A DNA stretch of 43,377 nt from Rhodospirillales bacterium (GTDB lineage Bacteria > Pseudomonadota > Alphaproteobacteria > BOG-932 > Roseiterribacteraceae), in assembly GCA_028291365.1 (NCBI GenBank), contig JAQGIE010000072.1, positions 1 to 43,377 on the forward strand. The letters are read 5' to 3'. The notes below the pieces were generated by a model, which saw nothing but the letters and a program-made list of their open reading frames with translations, made no database searches and was not told where the DNA came from. The position numbers and the translations under genes are program-made. Below are positions 1-7,960 of this stretch, piece by piece (within the stretch, counting starts at the first letter, position 1; each line of letters begins with the position of its first letter).

Positions 1-1264
1 GCTTGATGGGAGTGCCGGGAAGCTGCTTTGCGATGGCAGTTGCCTGACGCACGTAATCCTGTGCGCCGCCGCGGCGGCCGAAGCCGCCGCCGAGAAGAAG
101 TTTGTAGACGTCGCATTTGGCCGGCGGCAGACCCGCCGTCTCGGCTGCGGCGGCAAGCGCCGCTTCGCCGTTCTGCGTCGGCGTCCACACTTCCAGCCTG
201 TCCGGCGTGTAGAGCGCCGTGGCGTTCATCGGCTCCATGGTGGCGTGATTTTGATGCGGGTAGCTGTAGACCGCTTCGACCCGCTTGGCCGCCGACGCGA
301 TGGCGGCCTTGGCGTCGCCGACCTGGTTGCCGACGAACGCGTCCGGCGCGTCGAGTCCCGCCTTCATCACCTCGGCGAAGCCCGCGCTCGACGCGGTCGC
401 GTTCGGTCCTTCGTCCCAGACCACCGGCAGCGCATCGAGGGCCTTCTTCGCCTGCCACCACGTCGCCGCAACCACCGCGACGGCGCTGTCGCCGACCTGC
501 ACGACGCGTTTCACGCCCGGCATGGACTGAATCTTCGCGGCGTCGAAGCTCTTCACCTTGCCGCCGAACACCGGGCAATCCTTGATCGCCGCGTTGAGCA
601 TGTTGGGCAGTTTGAGGTCGATGCCGTAGACCTGCTTGCCGGTGAGCTTGTCGGCGGTGTCGAGCCGCTTCAACGGTTGACCGGCGATGGTCCAGGTCTT
701 GGGATCTTTGAGCGTCACCTCGGTGGGCGGCGTCAGCTTGGCGGCGGCCGCTGCGACTTTGCCGTAGCTCGTCTTGCGGCCCGACCCGGCGTGCGTGATG
801 ACGCCTTTGGCGACGGTGCATTCGGCAACCGGCACCTTCCAGCCGTCGGCCGCCGCCTGGATCAGCATCATGCGCGCGGCCGCACCGCCCTGGCGCACAT
901 ACTCGTTGGATCCGCGGATGCCGCGGCTGCCACCGGTCGAGAAATCCTTCCACACGCGGTTGCGCGCCAGGTTCTGGCCCGGCGTCGGATATTCGGTCGT
1001 CACCTTCGACCAGTCGCATTCGAGTTCTTCAGCGACGAGCTGGGCCAGGCCCGTGAGCGTGCCCTGCCCCATCTCGGAACGCGCGATGCGGATGACGACC
1101 GTGTCGTCGGGTTTCACGACGACCCAGGCGTTGACTTCCGGGGTGGGCGAAGCGGCGGCAGCGGCCGCCTGACTCAGCGGAATGTGGAAGCCGAAGGTGA
1201 AGCCGGCCGCGGTCGCGGCAGAGCCGGCGATGAAATTGCGGCGCGAGGAGCGGAGTTCGGTCAT
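1..1264 (-). CDS. Molybdopterin-binding subunit of an IorB-type aldehyde/N-heterocycle hydroxylase, 3' end outside window
   Basis: I translated the minus strand from the ATG at 1264-1262. The frame stays open to base 1, so about 421 residues are seen and the C-terminus lies outside; family members usually have 700 or more residues. The start MTELRSSRRNFIAGSAAT is a twin-arginine-type signal, as expected for an IorB-like subunit exported folded with its cofactor. Further in, VVIRIARSEMGQGTLTGLAQ is the typical MoCo-binding strand, followed by HQNHATMEPMNATA and the Gly-rich LLLGGGFGRRGG stretch. The ferredoxin-like partner ends 17 bases upstream, so the two form one operon. In this family the large subunit holds Mo-cytosine dinucleotide and hydroxylates aldehydes or N-heterocycles. 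The substrate here cannot be read from sequence. The family call is firm; the isoquinoline specificity implied by the name IorB is not. Confidence 0.9.
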   Translation of the reverse strand, partial: MTELRSSRRNFIAGSAATAAGFTFGFHIPLSQAAAAAASPTPEVNAWVVVKPDDTVVIRIARSEMGQGTLTGLAQLVAEELECDWSKVTTEYPTPGQNLARNRVWKDFSTGGSRGIRGSNEYVRQGGAAARMMLIQAAADGWKVPVAECTVAKGVITHAGSGRKTSYGKVAAAAAKLTPPTEVTLKDPKTWTIAGQPLKRLDTADKLTGKQVYGIDLKLPNMLNAAIKDCPVFGGKVKSFDAAKIQSMPGVKRVVQVGDSAVAVVAATWWQAKKALDALPVVWDEGPNATASSAGFAEVMKAGLDAPDAFVGNQVGDAKAAIASAAKRVEAVYSYPHQNHATMEPMNATALYTPDRLEVWTPTQNGEAALAAAAETAGLPPAKCDVYKLLLGGGFGRRGGAQDYVRQATAIAKQLPGTPIK

Positions 1265-1281
1265 GGTCTGGTTCTCCGTTC

Positions 1282-1782
1282 TCAGGCGCGGTTCTTGGCG
1301 GGCGTTTTGGCCGGCGCTTTGTCGGGCGTCGCCTGCGCGGCCAGCTTGATGCCCGCGCGCACGCGATTGTAGGTGCCGCAGCGGCAGATATTGGTGATCG
1401 CGCTGTCGATGTCGTCGTCGGTCGCTTTGGGGTTCTGATCGAGCAGCGCCACCGTCGCCATGATCATCCCGGTCTGGCAGTAGCCGCATTGCGGCACGTC
1501 GAGTTCGAGCCAGGCTTTTTGCACCGGGTGCAACTCGCCGTTCTTCTTCGCCAGCCCTTCGATCGTCGTGATCTTGGCGTTGGCCGGCAGACCCGCGACC
1601 GGCAGGGAGCAGGAGCGGGTCGCCTGCCCGTCGATATGCACGGTGCAGGCACCGCATTGGGCGATGCCGCAGCCATATTTCGTGCCGGTCAGCCCGACCT
1701 GCTCGCGCAGCACCCAAAGCAGCGGCGTCTCGGGGTCGACCTCGACATTGTGGACGGTGCCGTTGACGGTCAGACGAACCAT
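1282..1782 (-). CDS. [2Fe-2S] ferredoxin-like small subunit of the molybdenum hydroxylase (IorA type)
   Basis: A 166-residue protein that carries electrons from the molybdenum subunit to an outside acceptor. All eight cluster ligands are visible: C38, C43, C46 and C58 form the plant-type [2Fe-2S] site ([12 protein letters not shown]), and C99, C102, C133 and C135 form the second site (CGYC and CRC). The length is normal for the two-domain small subunit. The start at 1782 is chosen over longer in-frame extensions because it gives the family N-terminus MVRLTVNG and has AAAGGAAG just upstream. There is no FAD subunit next to it, which fits the IorAB/cytochrome-linked form rather than xanthine dehydrogenase. 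The 229 bases between this start and the stop of the upstream propeller gene should hold the promoter; I recognise no clear operator there. Confidence 0.92.
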   Translation of the reverse strand: MVRLTVNGTVHNVEVDPETPLLWVLREQVGLTGTKYGCGIAQCGACTVHIDGQATRSCSLPVAGLPANAKITTIEGLAKKNGELHPVQKAWLELDVPQCGYCQTGMIMATVALLDQNPKATDDDIDSAITNICRCGTYNRVRAGIKLAAQATPDKAPAKTPAKNRA

Positions 1783-2011
1783 GGAACTTCCTTTCGTGCG
1801 GTGCGGCCGGGACGGCGCTGGGGTCTCGAACCCGAACGTAAATCTCGTTGCCCGCCGCAAGCGGCCGATCGCCGCTGGGACGAAGCGGGCGGGGCCAGAG
1901 GGCATCACGTGCTCGTGAAATTGCCAAGCCCCGTCCTCGCTCCTTGAGCGCACTCCACCTCGCGCCTTTTCAGCGCAGCATGCCGCGCCTGCCCGGCGCG
2001 TGGTGGCGCGA

Positions 2012-3088
2012 TCAGGCCCTTGGCCGCAGAATCCTGAGTACCGCGTTGCCGCCGACGTCGCGCAGCGGAAGGAACACGCGATGGGTTTGCGGATCGACCG
2101 CGACCGTGTGCGCACCGTCGCCCGCGGCGAGGGTCGCGATCAGCTTTGGCGCCGCCGCGTTTTCGATGTCCAGAATGGAGAGTTCACCCGACTCGCCGGC
2201 GACATAGAGACGGTGGCTCGCCGCATCGAGCGCGAGAACGTCCGGGTCGTGGGCGATGGAAAGCCGGCTTTGGATGCGCCCGGTATCGAGCGCGACGGCC
2301 AGCAGCCGATCATCCTCGTCGCAGGCGACGAACCCGACCGCGGCGCCGGGCGCGATCGCAAGCCCGTGCGGATGCTTGCCGCCGGTCAATTTGTAGCGCG
2401 CGACGACCTGGTAGGACGCAGGATCGACGGCCACGAGTTCGTCGGTCGATTGCACCGGCGCGTAGACCCGCTTGGTCGCCTCGTCATACTGAACGTTGCC
2501 GACCTGCCCACCTACATCGATACGTGCGACCGTCTGGTCGGTCACGCCGTCGATCACCGTGAGCGATTTGCCGAATTCGTCGGTGACGAAGATTTTTCGA
2601 TGGTCGGGATCGTAGGCGAGTCCGTCCGGGAACACGCCGGCCGGAAGCCGCGCGAGTTCACGCAAACTCCGGCTGTCGAGAATGGCGACCTGTCCGTCAC
2701 CCTTCCCGATCCCGACCATGCCCAGCGCGACTGAGAGCGACGGTCTGATGCCGCTGCCGGGGACGCTGACATAGACCTTCCGCAGCTCCGGAACGGCAAG
2801 CACGCCGGTGATCTTGGGGAATCCGTCCAGCTCGGCCGCGATGGTGTGGTTGTTGGTGTCGAACACCAGCAGTTTCCCGACGCTCATCTCGGCGACGAAC
2901 AGCCGCCCGGTGCTCGCGTCGAAGCTTTGATAATCGAACCGGTCGATCTTCGGTCCGATCAACACGTCGCGCTCGCGCGTGAACAAGGTCTCCACGGAAG
3001 GCCGTTCGGCAGCGACCGCCGGGCCAGCCACCAGTGCGCTCACGACGATCCAGGCTGCAGCGACGAACTGCGAGGCTCGTGCGGGCAT
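2012..3088 (-). CDS. Exported YVTN/YncE-type beta-propeller protein
   Basis: A 358-residue protein with a Sec signal peptide ([20 protein letters not shown], then AGPAVAAE, cleavage likely near residue 27). Repeated blades follow, seen as [85 protein letters not shown] and HRVFLPLRD: about 40 residues each, hydrophobic-D ending, as in the YncE/40-residue YVTN family. Such propellers bind partners or ligands in the periplasm; several sit beside redox enzymes, but no enzymatic role can be assigned. The ATG at 3088 has GAGGGAG upstream. It lies on the same strand as the molybdenum hydroxylase genes, 229 bases away, so co-transcription is possible but not shown. Confidence 0.82.
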   Translation of the reverse strand: MPARASQFVAAAWIVVSALVAGPAVAAERPSVETLFTRERDVLIGPKIDRFDYQSFDASTGRLFVAEMSVGKLLVFDTNNHTIAAELDGFPKITGVLAVPELRKVYVSVPGSGIRPSLSVALGMVGIGKGDGQVAILDSRSLRELARLPAGVFPDGLAYDPDHRKIFVTDEFGKSLTVIDGVTDQTVARIDVGGQVGNVQYDEATKRVYAPVQSTDELVAVDPASYQVVARYKLTGGKHPHGLAIAPGAAVGFVACDEDDRLLAVALDTGRIQSRLSIAHDPDVLALDAASHRLYVAGESGELSILDIENAAAPKLIATLAAGDGAHTVAVDPQTHRVFLPLRDVGGNAVLRILRPRA

Positions 3089-3108
3089 CGATCTGGCTCC
3101 CTCTCAAT

Positions 3109-3208
3109 CGTCATCCCTGCGAAAGCAGGGATCCAGAAGTCGACGCGCTGGAAACGCTGATAATTCCAATGCGGATGCTCCTGGATCCCCGCGTACGCGG
3201 GGATGACG
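3109..3208. repeat. Pair of head-to-head intergenic palindromes (REP-like)
   Basis: CGTCATCCCTGC-GAAA-GCAGGGATCCAG opens the element and CTGGATCCCCGCGTACGCGGGGATGACG closes it. Each half holds its own hairpin (CCCTGC/GCAGGG and CCCCGCG/CGCGGGG), and the outer ends are inverted copies of each other (CGTCATCCC...GGGATGACG, with ATCCAG/CTGGAT inside). About 45 bases lie between. This dimeric layout is a very common dispersed element of alphaproteobacterial intergenic DNA. It sits upstream of the propeller gene and downstream of the nickel exporter gene, where it could also end transcription. Confidence 0.85.
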
Positions 3209-3231
3209 GTGGGAGTGGCAAGGAATGACGA

Positions 3232-4380
3232 TCAGATCACCCCAGCGACCGCCAGCGTGTGGAAACCCTGATAACCGACATACAGGCCGACCAGCACGAT
3301 CAGCGCGCCCGAAAAGTACGGCGCGCGCCGCGCCAAGGTGCCGAAGCCGGACCAGCGTTGCGACACGTGGCGCACGCTGAGCGCCGCGATCACGCCGGCC
3401 GTGACCATCGTCAGCGCCAGCCCGATGCTGAAGCACAGCACGAGCGCCACGCCGAGCGTGAACTGCTTCAGCTGCAGGCACAGCAACAGAACCGTGATCG
3501 CGGCCGGACACGGGATCAGCCCGCCGGTCAGGCCGAACACCACGATCTGCGCGGTCGTGACGTTGCGGTCGGCAAAACGGCGGCGGATGTCGTTCGCGTG
3601 CGCGCGCTCGTGCGCGTCCTGGAAGTCGGCTCCCGACACGTCGAGGCCAGCATGGTCGTGGCCGGCATGCGCATGTTCGACGAAGCGCGCCTCGAATGTG
3701 TGGCCGTGGCCGTCATGCTCGATCTCGACGCGAGCGGTGAATTCGTGCGGCTCCGGAATCGCCGAGGTCGATTCGAGGTACATGCCGCGATCCTCGAAGT
3801 CGAAGACCTGCCGCTCGCCGTGGGCGCGCACCGTCTCGACGCGAAAACGCCCGCCCTGGAGCGGCGCGGCGGGCTTTCCATGCTGCTCGAAACACAGCCA
3901 GAAGCGCGGCGGCATGCCGTCTTCCTGGATCGAAAGCTCGATGACGCCGTGAGCGGTGTCGATGCGGTGCGCCTCGGCAGCGTGATGATGATGGTGGTCA
4001 TGATCGTGCGCGTGTCCGTGCGACGCGCCGCGCCGCTGCTCGCGCCAGGTGCGCCAGATCATCCAAGACGCGATGGCCAGGATCAGCGCCGCCGAGATCA
4101 CCTGGAAATACGGTTCGGAGGTCTCGATGTCGAAGCTGCTGCCGAGCCGCATCCCGATCAGCGCGACGCCCCACACGACGAGCGTATGCGACGCGGTCGC
4201 GGCGAGGCCCAGCAGGATCGCCTGCCGCACCGAGCCGCGGATCGCGATGATGAAGGCCGCCATCATCGTCTTCGAATGGCCTGGCTCGAGACCGTGCAGC
4301 GCACCCAGCAAAATGGCGCTGGGCACGAACAGCCAGGCGTGCGCCGTGCCCTGCTGCAGCAGTTCGGAAAGCGGAGTCAT
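3232..4380 (-). CDS. rcnA: Nickel/cobalt efflux permease, RcnA family
   Basis: A 382-residue membrane protein that should export Ni(II)/Co(II) across the inner membrane. The family signature GALHGLEPGHSKTMMAAF is near residues 26-43. A very His-rich cytoplasmic loop follows TM3 (HGHAHDHDHHHHH, near residue 127), and a second His/Asp-rich stretch (HAHAGHDHAGLD) lies further on. The C-terminal half has the helices GGLIPCPAAITVLLLCLQL and GVALVLCFSIGLALTMV. The start at 4380 gives the usual short N-terminus and is preceded by the stop of the sensor gene 10 bases upstream, so both are one transcript. The insert between the His loop and TM4 is long compared with E. coli RcnA (about 130 residues, some resembling a beta domain), which is common in alphaproteobacterial members. 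Metal preference is inferred from the family. Confidence 0.88.
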   Translation of the reverse strand: MTPLSELLQQGTAHAWLFVPSAILLGALHGLEPGHSKTMMAAFIIAIRGSVRQAILLGLAATASHTLVVWGVALIGMRLGSSFDIETSEPYFQVISAALILAIASWMIWRTWREQRRGASHGHAHDHDHHHHHAAEAHRIDTAHGVIELSIQEDGMPPRFWLCFEQHGKPAAPLQGGRFRVETVRAHGERQVFDFEDRGMYLESTSAIPEPHEFTARVEIEHDGHGHTFEARFVEHAHAGHDHAGLDVSGADFQDAHERAHANDIRRRFADRNVTTAQIVVFGLTGGLIPCPAAITVLLLCLQLKQFTLGVALVLCFSIGLALTMVTAGVIAALSVRHVSQRWSGFGTLARRAPYFSGALIVLVGLYVGYQGFHTLAVAGVI

Positions 4381-4390
4381 CAGCGCGGCC

Positions 4391-4663
4391 TCAGAGGAAT
4401 TTTGTGATCGTCTTGAACTCTTCGAGCGCGGCCGCCTGCGGCTTGGCTTCGATCGCATGTTCGAGACAATGGTCGATATGGTCCTGGATGAAGGTCTTCT
4501 TCGCCTGGGCGATCGCCTTTTCGACAGCATGGAGCTGCTGGGCGACGTCGACGCAGGGCCGGCCGTCTTCGATCATCGACGCGATGCTGCGGAGATGCCC
4601 TTCGGCGCGGCGCAGCCGCTTCACGATGGCCGGGTGCGTCTCGTGGACGTGATCCTCGCTCAT
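4391..4663 (-). CDS. CsoR/RcnR/InrS-family metal-sensing repressor
   Basis: A 90-residue all-helical DUF156 repressor. The candidate metal ligands are C37 (GRPCVDV), H62 and C66 (DHIDHCLEH), i.e. the Cys-His-Cys set of CsoR and the nickel sensor InrS, not the Cys-His-His set of E. coli RcnR. The N-terminus is His-rich (H5, H7, H10, H23), which could supply a further nickel ligand as in InrS. It is co-transcribed with the exporter 10 bases downstream, so it most likely represses the exporter until nickel or cobalt binds. A Cu(I) or formaldehyde sensor is less likely given the partner gene. A near-perfect 19-base inverted repeat lies 11 bases upstream of the start, between plausible -35 and -10 boxes. 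Confidence 0.88.
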   Translation of the reverse strand: MSEDHVHETHPAIVKRLRRAEGHLRSIASMIEDGRPCVDVAQQLHAVEKAIAQAKKTFIQDHIDHCLEHAIEAKPQAAALEEFKTITKFL

Positions 4664-4673
4664 GCCGCCTGCA

Positions 4674-4692
4674 TATCCTCCCCGGGAGGATA
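4674..4692 (-). promoter_or_regulatory. Candidate operator in the csoR-like/rcnA promoter
   Basis: TATCCTCCCCGGGAGGATA is an inverted repeat of two 9-base arms around one central base: AT-rich ends and a G/C core, the general shape of CsoR/RcnR-class operators. On the minus strand it directly follows TTGACT (4697-4692, sharing one base) and runs into TATGCA about 16 bases later, so it fills the space between -35 and -10. The whole divergent spacer to chrB is only 94 bases, so binding here could also affect the chromate operon. Confidence 0.6.
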
Positions 4693-4757
4693 GTCAAGCC
4701 GAGCGAACCAGGCGCTTGCATCGCACGCCGCCGAAGCGCATCGTTGATGCAACTGCT

Positions 4758-5774
4758 ATGAACGACCTATCACAACTGAATCATCAAACGGCCGACGCGA
4801 GTGCGCCTTGGCTGCTGCTGATCCACCAGGTGCCGCCAAAGCCCGACTATCTGCGCGTGAAGGTCGGCCGTGCGCTCCAGGCGGCGGGCGCGATCGCCAT
4901 CAAGAACTCGGTCTACGCGCTGCCCAACCGGTCCGATGCGCGGCGTGCGTTCCAGCTGCTGCGGCACGAGATCGTTGTCGCGGGCGGCGACGCGACCATC
5001 GCCGCGGCGAGCTGGCTCGACGGGCTCGACGACCGCGCGCTGCGCGACATGTTCCGCGCCAGCGCCGATGCCGGCTATGCCGAATTGCGCAAGCGCGTCG
5101 ACGAGCTCGCGCGCGACCTGCCGCAACCGGACCAGCCCCAACCCGCCGCAACGAAACGCATCGCGACCGCGCTGGCGCGCGCGCGCGTCCAGGCGGCGGC
5201 GCTGGCGGCCACCGACTTCTTCAATTCGCCGGGCGGGGCCGCGCTCGAAGCGGCGATCGCGCATGCCGAGGCGAGCATCCGCGCGCCCGCCGGCACGGCC
5301 CGTCTCGCGCCCGCACCCCGGCGCGGCACGGTGTGGGTGACGCGCGCCGACGTGCATGTCGATCGCATCGCGAGCGCCTGGCTGATCCGCCGCTTCGCCG
5401 ATCAGGAGGCGCGCTTCAAATTCGTGCCGCCGCGCGGATATCGCCCGCAGCCGGGCGAGATCCGCTTCGACATGTTCGAAGCCGAGTACGGCCATGAAGG
5501 CGACCGCTGCACCTTCGAGGTGCTGGCGCGGCGCTTCGCGCCCGAGGACCCGGCGGTCGGCGCGATTGCCGAGATGGTGCACGACCTGGACATCGAGGAC
5601 GCCCGCTACCGGCGCGCCGAAACGCCGGGCGTCGCCGCGCTGCTCGCAGGCATCGTCGCCGGCACCGGCGACGACGACGAGCGCATCGCGCGCGGCCACG
5701 GCCTGTTCGACGGGCTGCACGCCGCGCTCGGCACCGCGACCGCCACGCAACCGAAGCAACGGAGGACGAAATGA
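4758..5774 (+). CDS. chrB: Chromate resistance protein ChrB (two-domain)
   Basis: A 338-residue cytoplasmic protein. Residues 1-150 match the ChrB N-terminal domain (WLLLIHQVPPKPDYLRVKVG, then IKNSVYALP) and residues about 190-325 the ChrB C-terminal 'chromate resistance' domain (WVTRADVHVDRIASAWLIRR, FDMFEAEYGHEGDRCTFEVL, VHDLDIEDARY). In Ochrobactrum and Cupriavidus, ChrB acts as a chromate-responsive regulator of the chr operon. The start at 4758 (MNDLSQLNHQ) gives the usual N-terminus; longer in-frame extensions would run into the divergent operator. It is the first gene of a tight operon, overlapping the next by 4 bases (ATGA). Confidence 0.9.
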   Translation: MNDLSQLNHQTADASAPWLLLIHQVPPKPDYLRVKVGRALQAAGAIAIKNSVYALPNRSDARRAFQLLRHEIVVAGGDATIAAASWLDGLDDRALRDMFRASADAGYAELRKRVDELARDLPQPDQPQPAATKRIATALARARVQAAALAATDFFNSPGGAALEAAIAHAEASIRAPAGTARLAPAPRRGTVWVTRADVHVDRIASAWLIRRFADQEARFKFVPPRGYRPQPGEIRFDMFEAEYGHEGDRCTFEVLARRFAPEDPAVGAIAEMVHDLDIEDARYRRAETPGVAALLAGIVAGTGDDDERIARGHGLFDGLHAALGTATATQPKQRRTK

Positions 5775-6583
5775 GCGCACCGATCAGCAGCGAAACCGTT
5801 CGAGCGTTGCAATACGGCCCCTCCGCGCCGCTGCTGCTCGACGTGCGTCGCGCCGAAGCCTACGCCTCGGCGGGCACCACCATCGCCGGCGCACTGCGGC
5901 GCGACCCGGCCGCGCTCGATTCCTGGCAGCACGAGCTGCCGCGCGGACGCATGATCGTCGTCGCCTGCGCGCACGGACATGAAATGAGCCAGCAGACCGC
6001 CGCCGCGTTGCGCGCCGAAGGCTTTGACGCGCGCTACCTGACCGGCGGCATCCAGGGCTGGCAGGACCAGGGCGAGCCGATGCTGCGCCAGCGGCCGGAT
6101 CTCGGCGTGCCGGGCGACGTGCCGTCGCGCTGGGTGACGCGCGCGCGACCGAAGATCGATCGCATCGCGTGCCCGTGGCTGCTCCGCCGCTTCATCGACC
6201 CGCTGGCGGAAATCATCTTCGTGCCGGCGGACGAAGTGCGCCTCTATGCGCACGAGACCGGTGCGATCCCGTTCGACGTGCCCGACGTTGCCTTCAGCCA
6301 TGTCGGCGAGCAATGCAGCTTCGACGCGTTCCTCGCCGCGTTCGAATTGGATGCGGCCGGTCTCGTGCAGCTTGGCCGGATCGTGCGCGGCGCCGACACG
6401 GCGCGGCCCGAACTCGCGCCCCAGGCGGCAGGTCTGCTGGCAATCTCGCTCGGCTATTCCGTGCTGCTCGAAGACGACCAGCGATGGCTCGCGAAGGGCA
6501 TTGAACTCTATGACGCGCTCTGGGCCTGGATCAGCCGAGCGCAGGACGAGGTACATACATGGCGTCCGGTTCAGGCAGCGTGA
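5771..6583 (+). CDS. Rhodanese domain fused to a ChrB C-terminal domain
   Basis: A 270-residue two-domain protein. Residues 8-110 form a rhodanese fold (LLLDVRRAEAYASAG; active loop ACAHGHEMSQ with C66 as sulfur-accepting cysteine; LTGGIQGWQDQG). Residues 120-260 repeat the ChrB C-terminal domain (WVTRARPKIDRIACPWLLRR, FDVPDVAFSHVGEQCSFDAF), so the operon carries this domain twice. It starts on the ATGA that ends chrB and overlaps chrA by 25 bases, so the three are probably translationally coupled. Possible roles are redox or sulfur chemistry linked to chromate stress, or an auxiliary sensor. No function beyond the operon association can be claimed. Confidence 0.85.
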   Translation: MSAPISSETVRALQYGPSAPLLLDVRRAEAYASAGTTIAGALRRDPAALDSWQHELPRGRMIVVACAHGHEMSQQTAAALRAEGFDARYLTGGIQGWQDQGEPMLRQRPDLGVPGDVPSRWVTRARPKIDRIACPWLLRRFIDPLAEIIFVPADEVRLYAHETGAIPFDVPDVAFSHVGEQCSFDAFLAAFELDAAGLVQLGRIVRGADTARPELAPQAAGLLAISLGYSVLLEDDQRWLAKGIELYDALWAWISRAQDEVHTWRPVQAA

Positions 6584-7932
6584 CGGCAACCGCGCTCGGT
6601 CTTTCCGCCGCGCCCGCCGCGCCGCCGTCCTTCGGCGAGGCGGCGCGGACATGGGCCAGGATCGGCCTGACAAATTTCGGCGGGCCGGCCGGCCAGATCG
6701 CGCAGATGCATCGCGTGCTGGTCGACGAGAAGCGCTGGATCGACGAGACGTCGTTCCTGCACGCGCTGAATCTTTGCATGCTGCTGCCCGGTCCCGAGGC
6801 GCAGCAGCTTGCGACCTATGTCGGCTGGCGGCTGCATGGCGTGCGCGGCGGACTCGTCGCCGGCTGGTTGTTCGTGGTGCCCGGCTTCCTGGTGATCCTG
6901 GCGCTCAGCGCCGCCTATCTCGCGTTCGCCGGCACGCGCACGCTGGAGACGTTGTTCGTCGGGCTGAAAGCGGCGGTGCTCGCGATCCTGCTGGAGGCCG
7001 TGCTGCGCATCGGCCGGCGGGTGCTCAAAAACGGAACGATGCTCGCCATCGCGGCCGCTTCGTTCGTCGCGATCTTTGCTTTCAAGGCGCCATTCCCGTT
7101 GATCGTCTTCGCCGCCGCCTTGCTCGGACTGGTCGGCGGCAGGTTGGCGCCGAAACGCTTCGCCGTGCTCGGCGCAAACGACAATGGAAGCACCGACGAA
7201 GAAATCCCGTCGCGATCGGCGCGTGTCGCTTCGACCGCGCGCATGGTCGGCATCTGGATGTTGCTCTGGTTCGCGCCGCTCGGCGTGCTGGCGCTGCTGT
7301 TGGGCCCCGATCACCTGTTCGTCACGCTCGGCCTGTACTTCGCCAAGATGGCGGTGGTGACGTTCGGCGGCGCCTATGCGGTGCTTGCCTACGTGGCGCA
7401 GGCTGCGGTCGAGACCTATCACTGGCTGGTGCCCGGCGAGATGCTCGACGGGCTGGCGCTGGCCGAGACCACGCCCGGCCCGCTGATCATCGTGCTGTGC
7501 TTCGTCGGCTTCCTGGCCGGCGCGCGCAACAGCGGCTTCGATCCGATGCTGGGCGGTGCGATCGGCGCGCTCGTCACCGTCTGGATGACCTTCGCACCGT
7601 GCTTCCTGTTCATCTTCGCCGCGGCGCCCTGGGTCGAGTCGCTGCGCCGTCAGCGCGTGCTCGCCGCGGCGCTCTCCGCGATCACCGCGGCGGTGGTCGG
7701 CGTGATCCTGAATCTCGGCATGTGGTTCGCGCTGCACGCGCTGTTCGGCCAGGTCGACATGCTGCGCCTCGGGCCGGCGACGCTGCCGGTTCCGTTCCTG
7801 GCGAGCTTCAGCCCCACGACGGCGCTGCTCGCCCTTGCTGCCGGCGTGGCGCTGCTGCGCTTTCACATCGGCATGATTCCCACGCTCGCAGGCTGCGCCC
7901 TCGCCGGCGTGGCGCTGCGCGCCGCGTTCTGA
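6559..7932 (+). CDS. chrA: Chromate efflux transporter ChrA (long-chain, two CHR domains)
   Basis: A 457-residue inner-membrane protein that exports chromate. Two inverted CHR domains are visible. The N-terminal one begins ARIGLTNFGGPAGQIAQMHR (about residue 34), with LNLCMLLPGPEAQQLATYVG. The C-terminal one has YFAKMAVVTFGGAYAVLAYV (about residue 259) and LAETTPGPLIIVLCFVGFLA. The FGGP and PGPEAQQ motifs are conserved ChrA features. The length matches the long-chain family. The start at 6559 overlaps the previous gene by 25 bases; MASGSGSVTATALG is a plausible soluble leader. The C-terminal half ends with two further hydrophobic helices. Confidence 0.95.
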   Translation: MASGSGSVTATALGLSAAPAAPPSFGEAARTWARIGLTNFGGPAGQIAQMHRVLVDEKRWIDETSFLHALNLCMLLPGPEAQQLATYVGWRLHGVRGGLVAGWLFVVPGFLVILALSAAYLAFAGTRTLETLFVGLKAAVLAILLEAVLRIGRRVLKNGTMLAIAAASFVAIFAFKAPFPLIVFAAALLGLVGGRLAPKRFAVLGANDNGSTDEEIPSRSARVASTARMVGIWMLLWFAPLGVLALLLGPDHLFVTLGLYFAKMAVVTFGGAYAVLAYVAQAAVETYHWLVPGEMLDGLALAETTPGPLIIVLCFVGFLAGARNSGFDPMLGGAIGALVTVWMTFAPCFLFIFAAAPWVESLRRQRVLAAALSAITAAVVGVILNLGMWFALHALFGQVDMLRLGPATLPVPFLASFSPTTALLALAAGVALLRFHIGMIPTLAGCALAGVALRAAF

Positions 7933-7960
7933 ACAGCCCACCACCAGAGGAGAATGCACC

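Noticed and set aside
245-1372. Long plus-strand open frame of 375 codons
   Set aside because: It lies opposite the molybdenum hydroxylase large subunit, whose motifs, Tat signal and operon partner are clear. High-GC DNA keeps opposite frames open.
3259-4407. Plus-strand open frame opposite rcnA
   Set aside because: Low-complexity Arg/Asp/Gln-rich translation with no family features; rcnA motifs are on the other strand.
4770-5780. Minus-strand open frame opposite chrB
   Set aside because: No recognisable domain and it would run against an operon with coupled starts.
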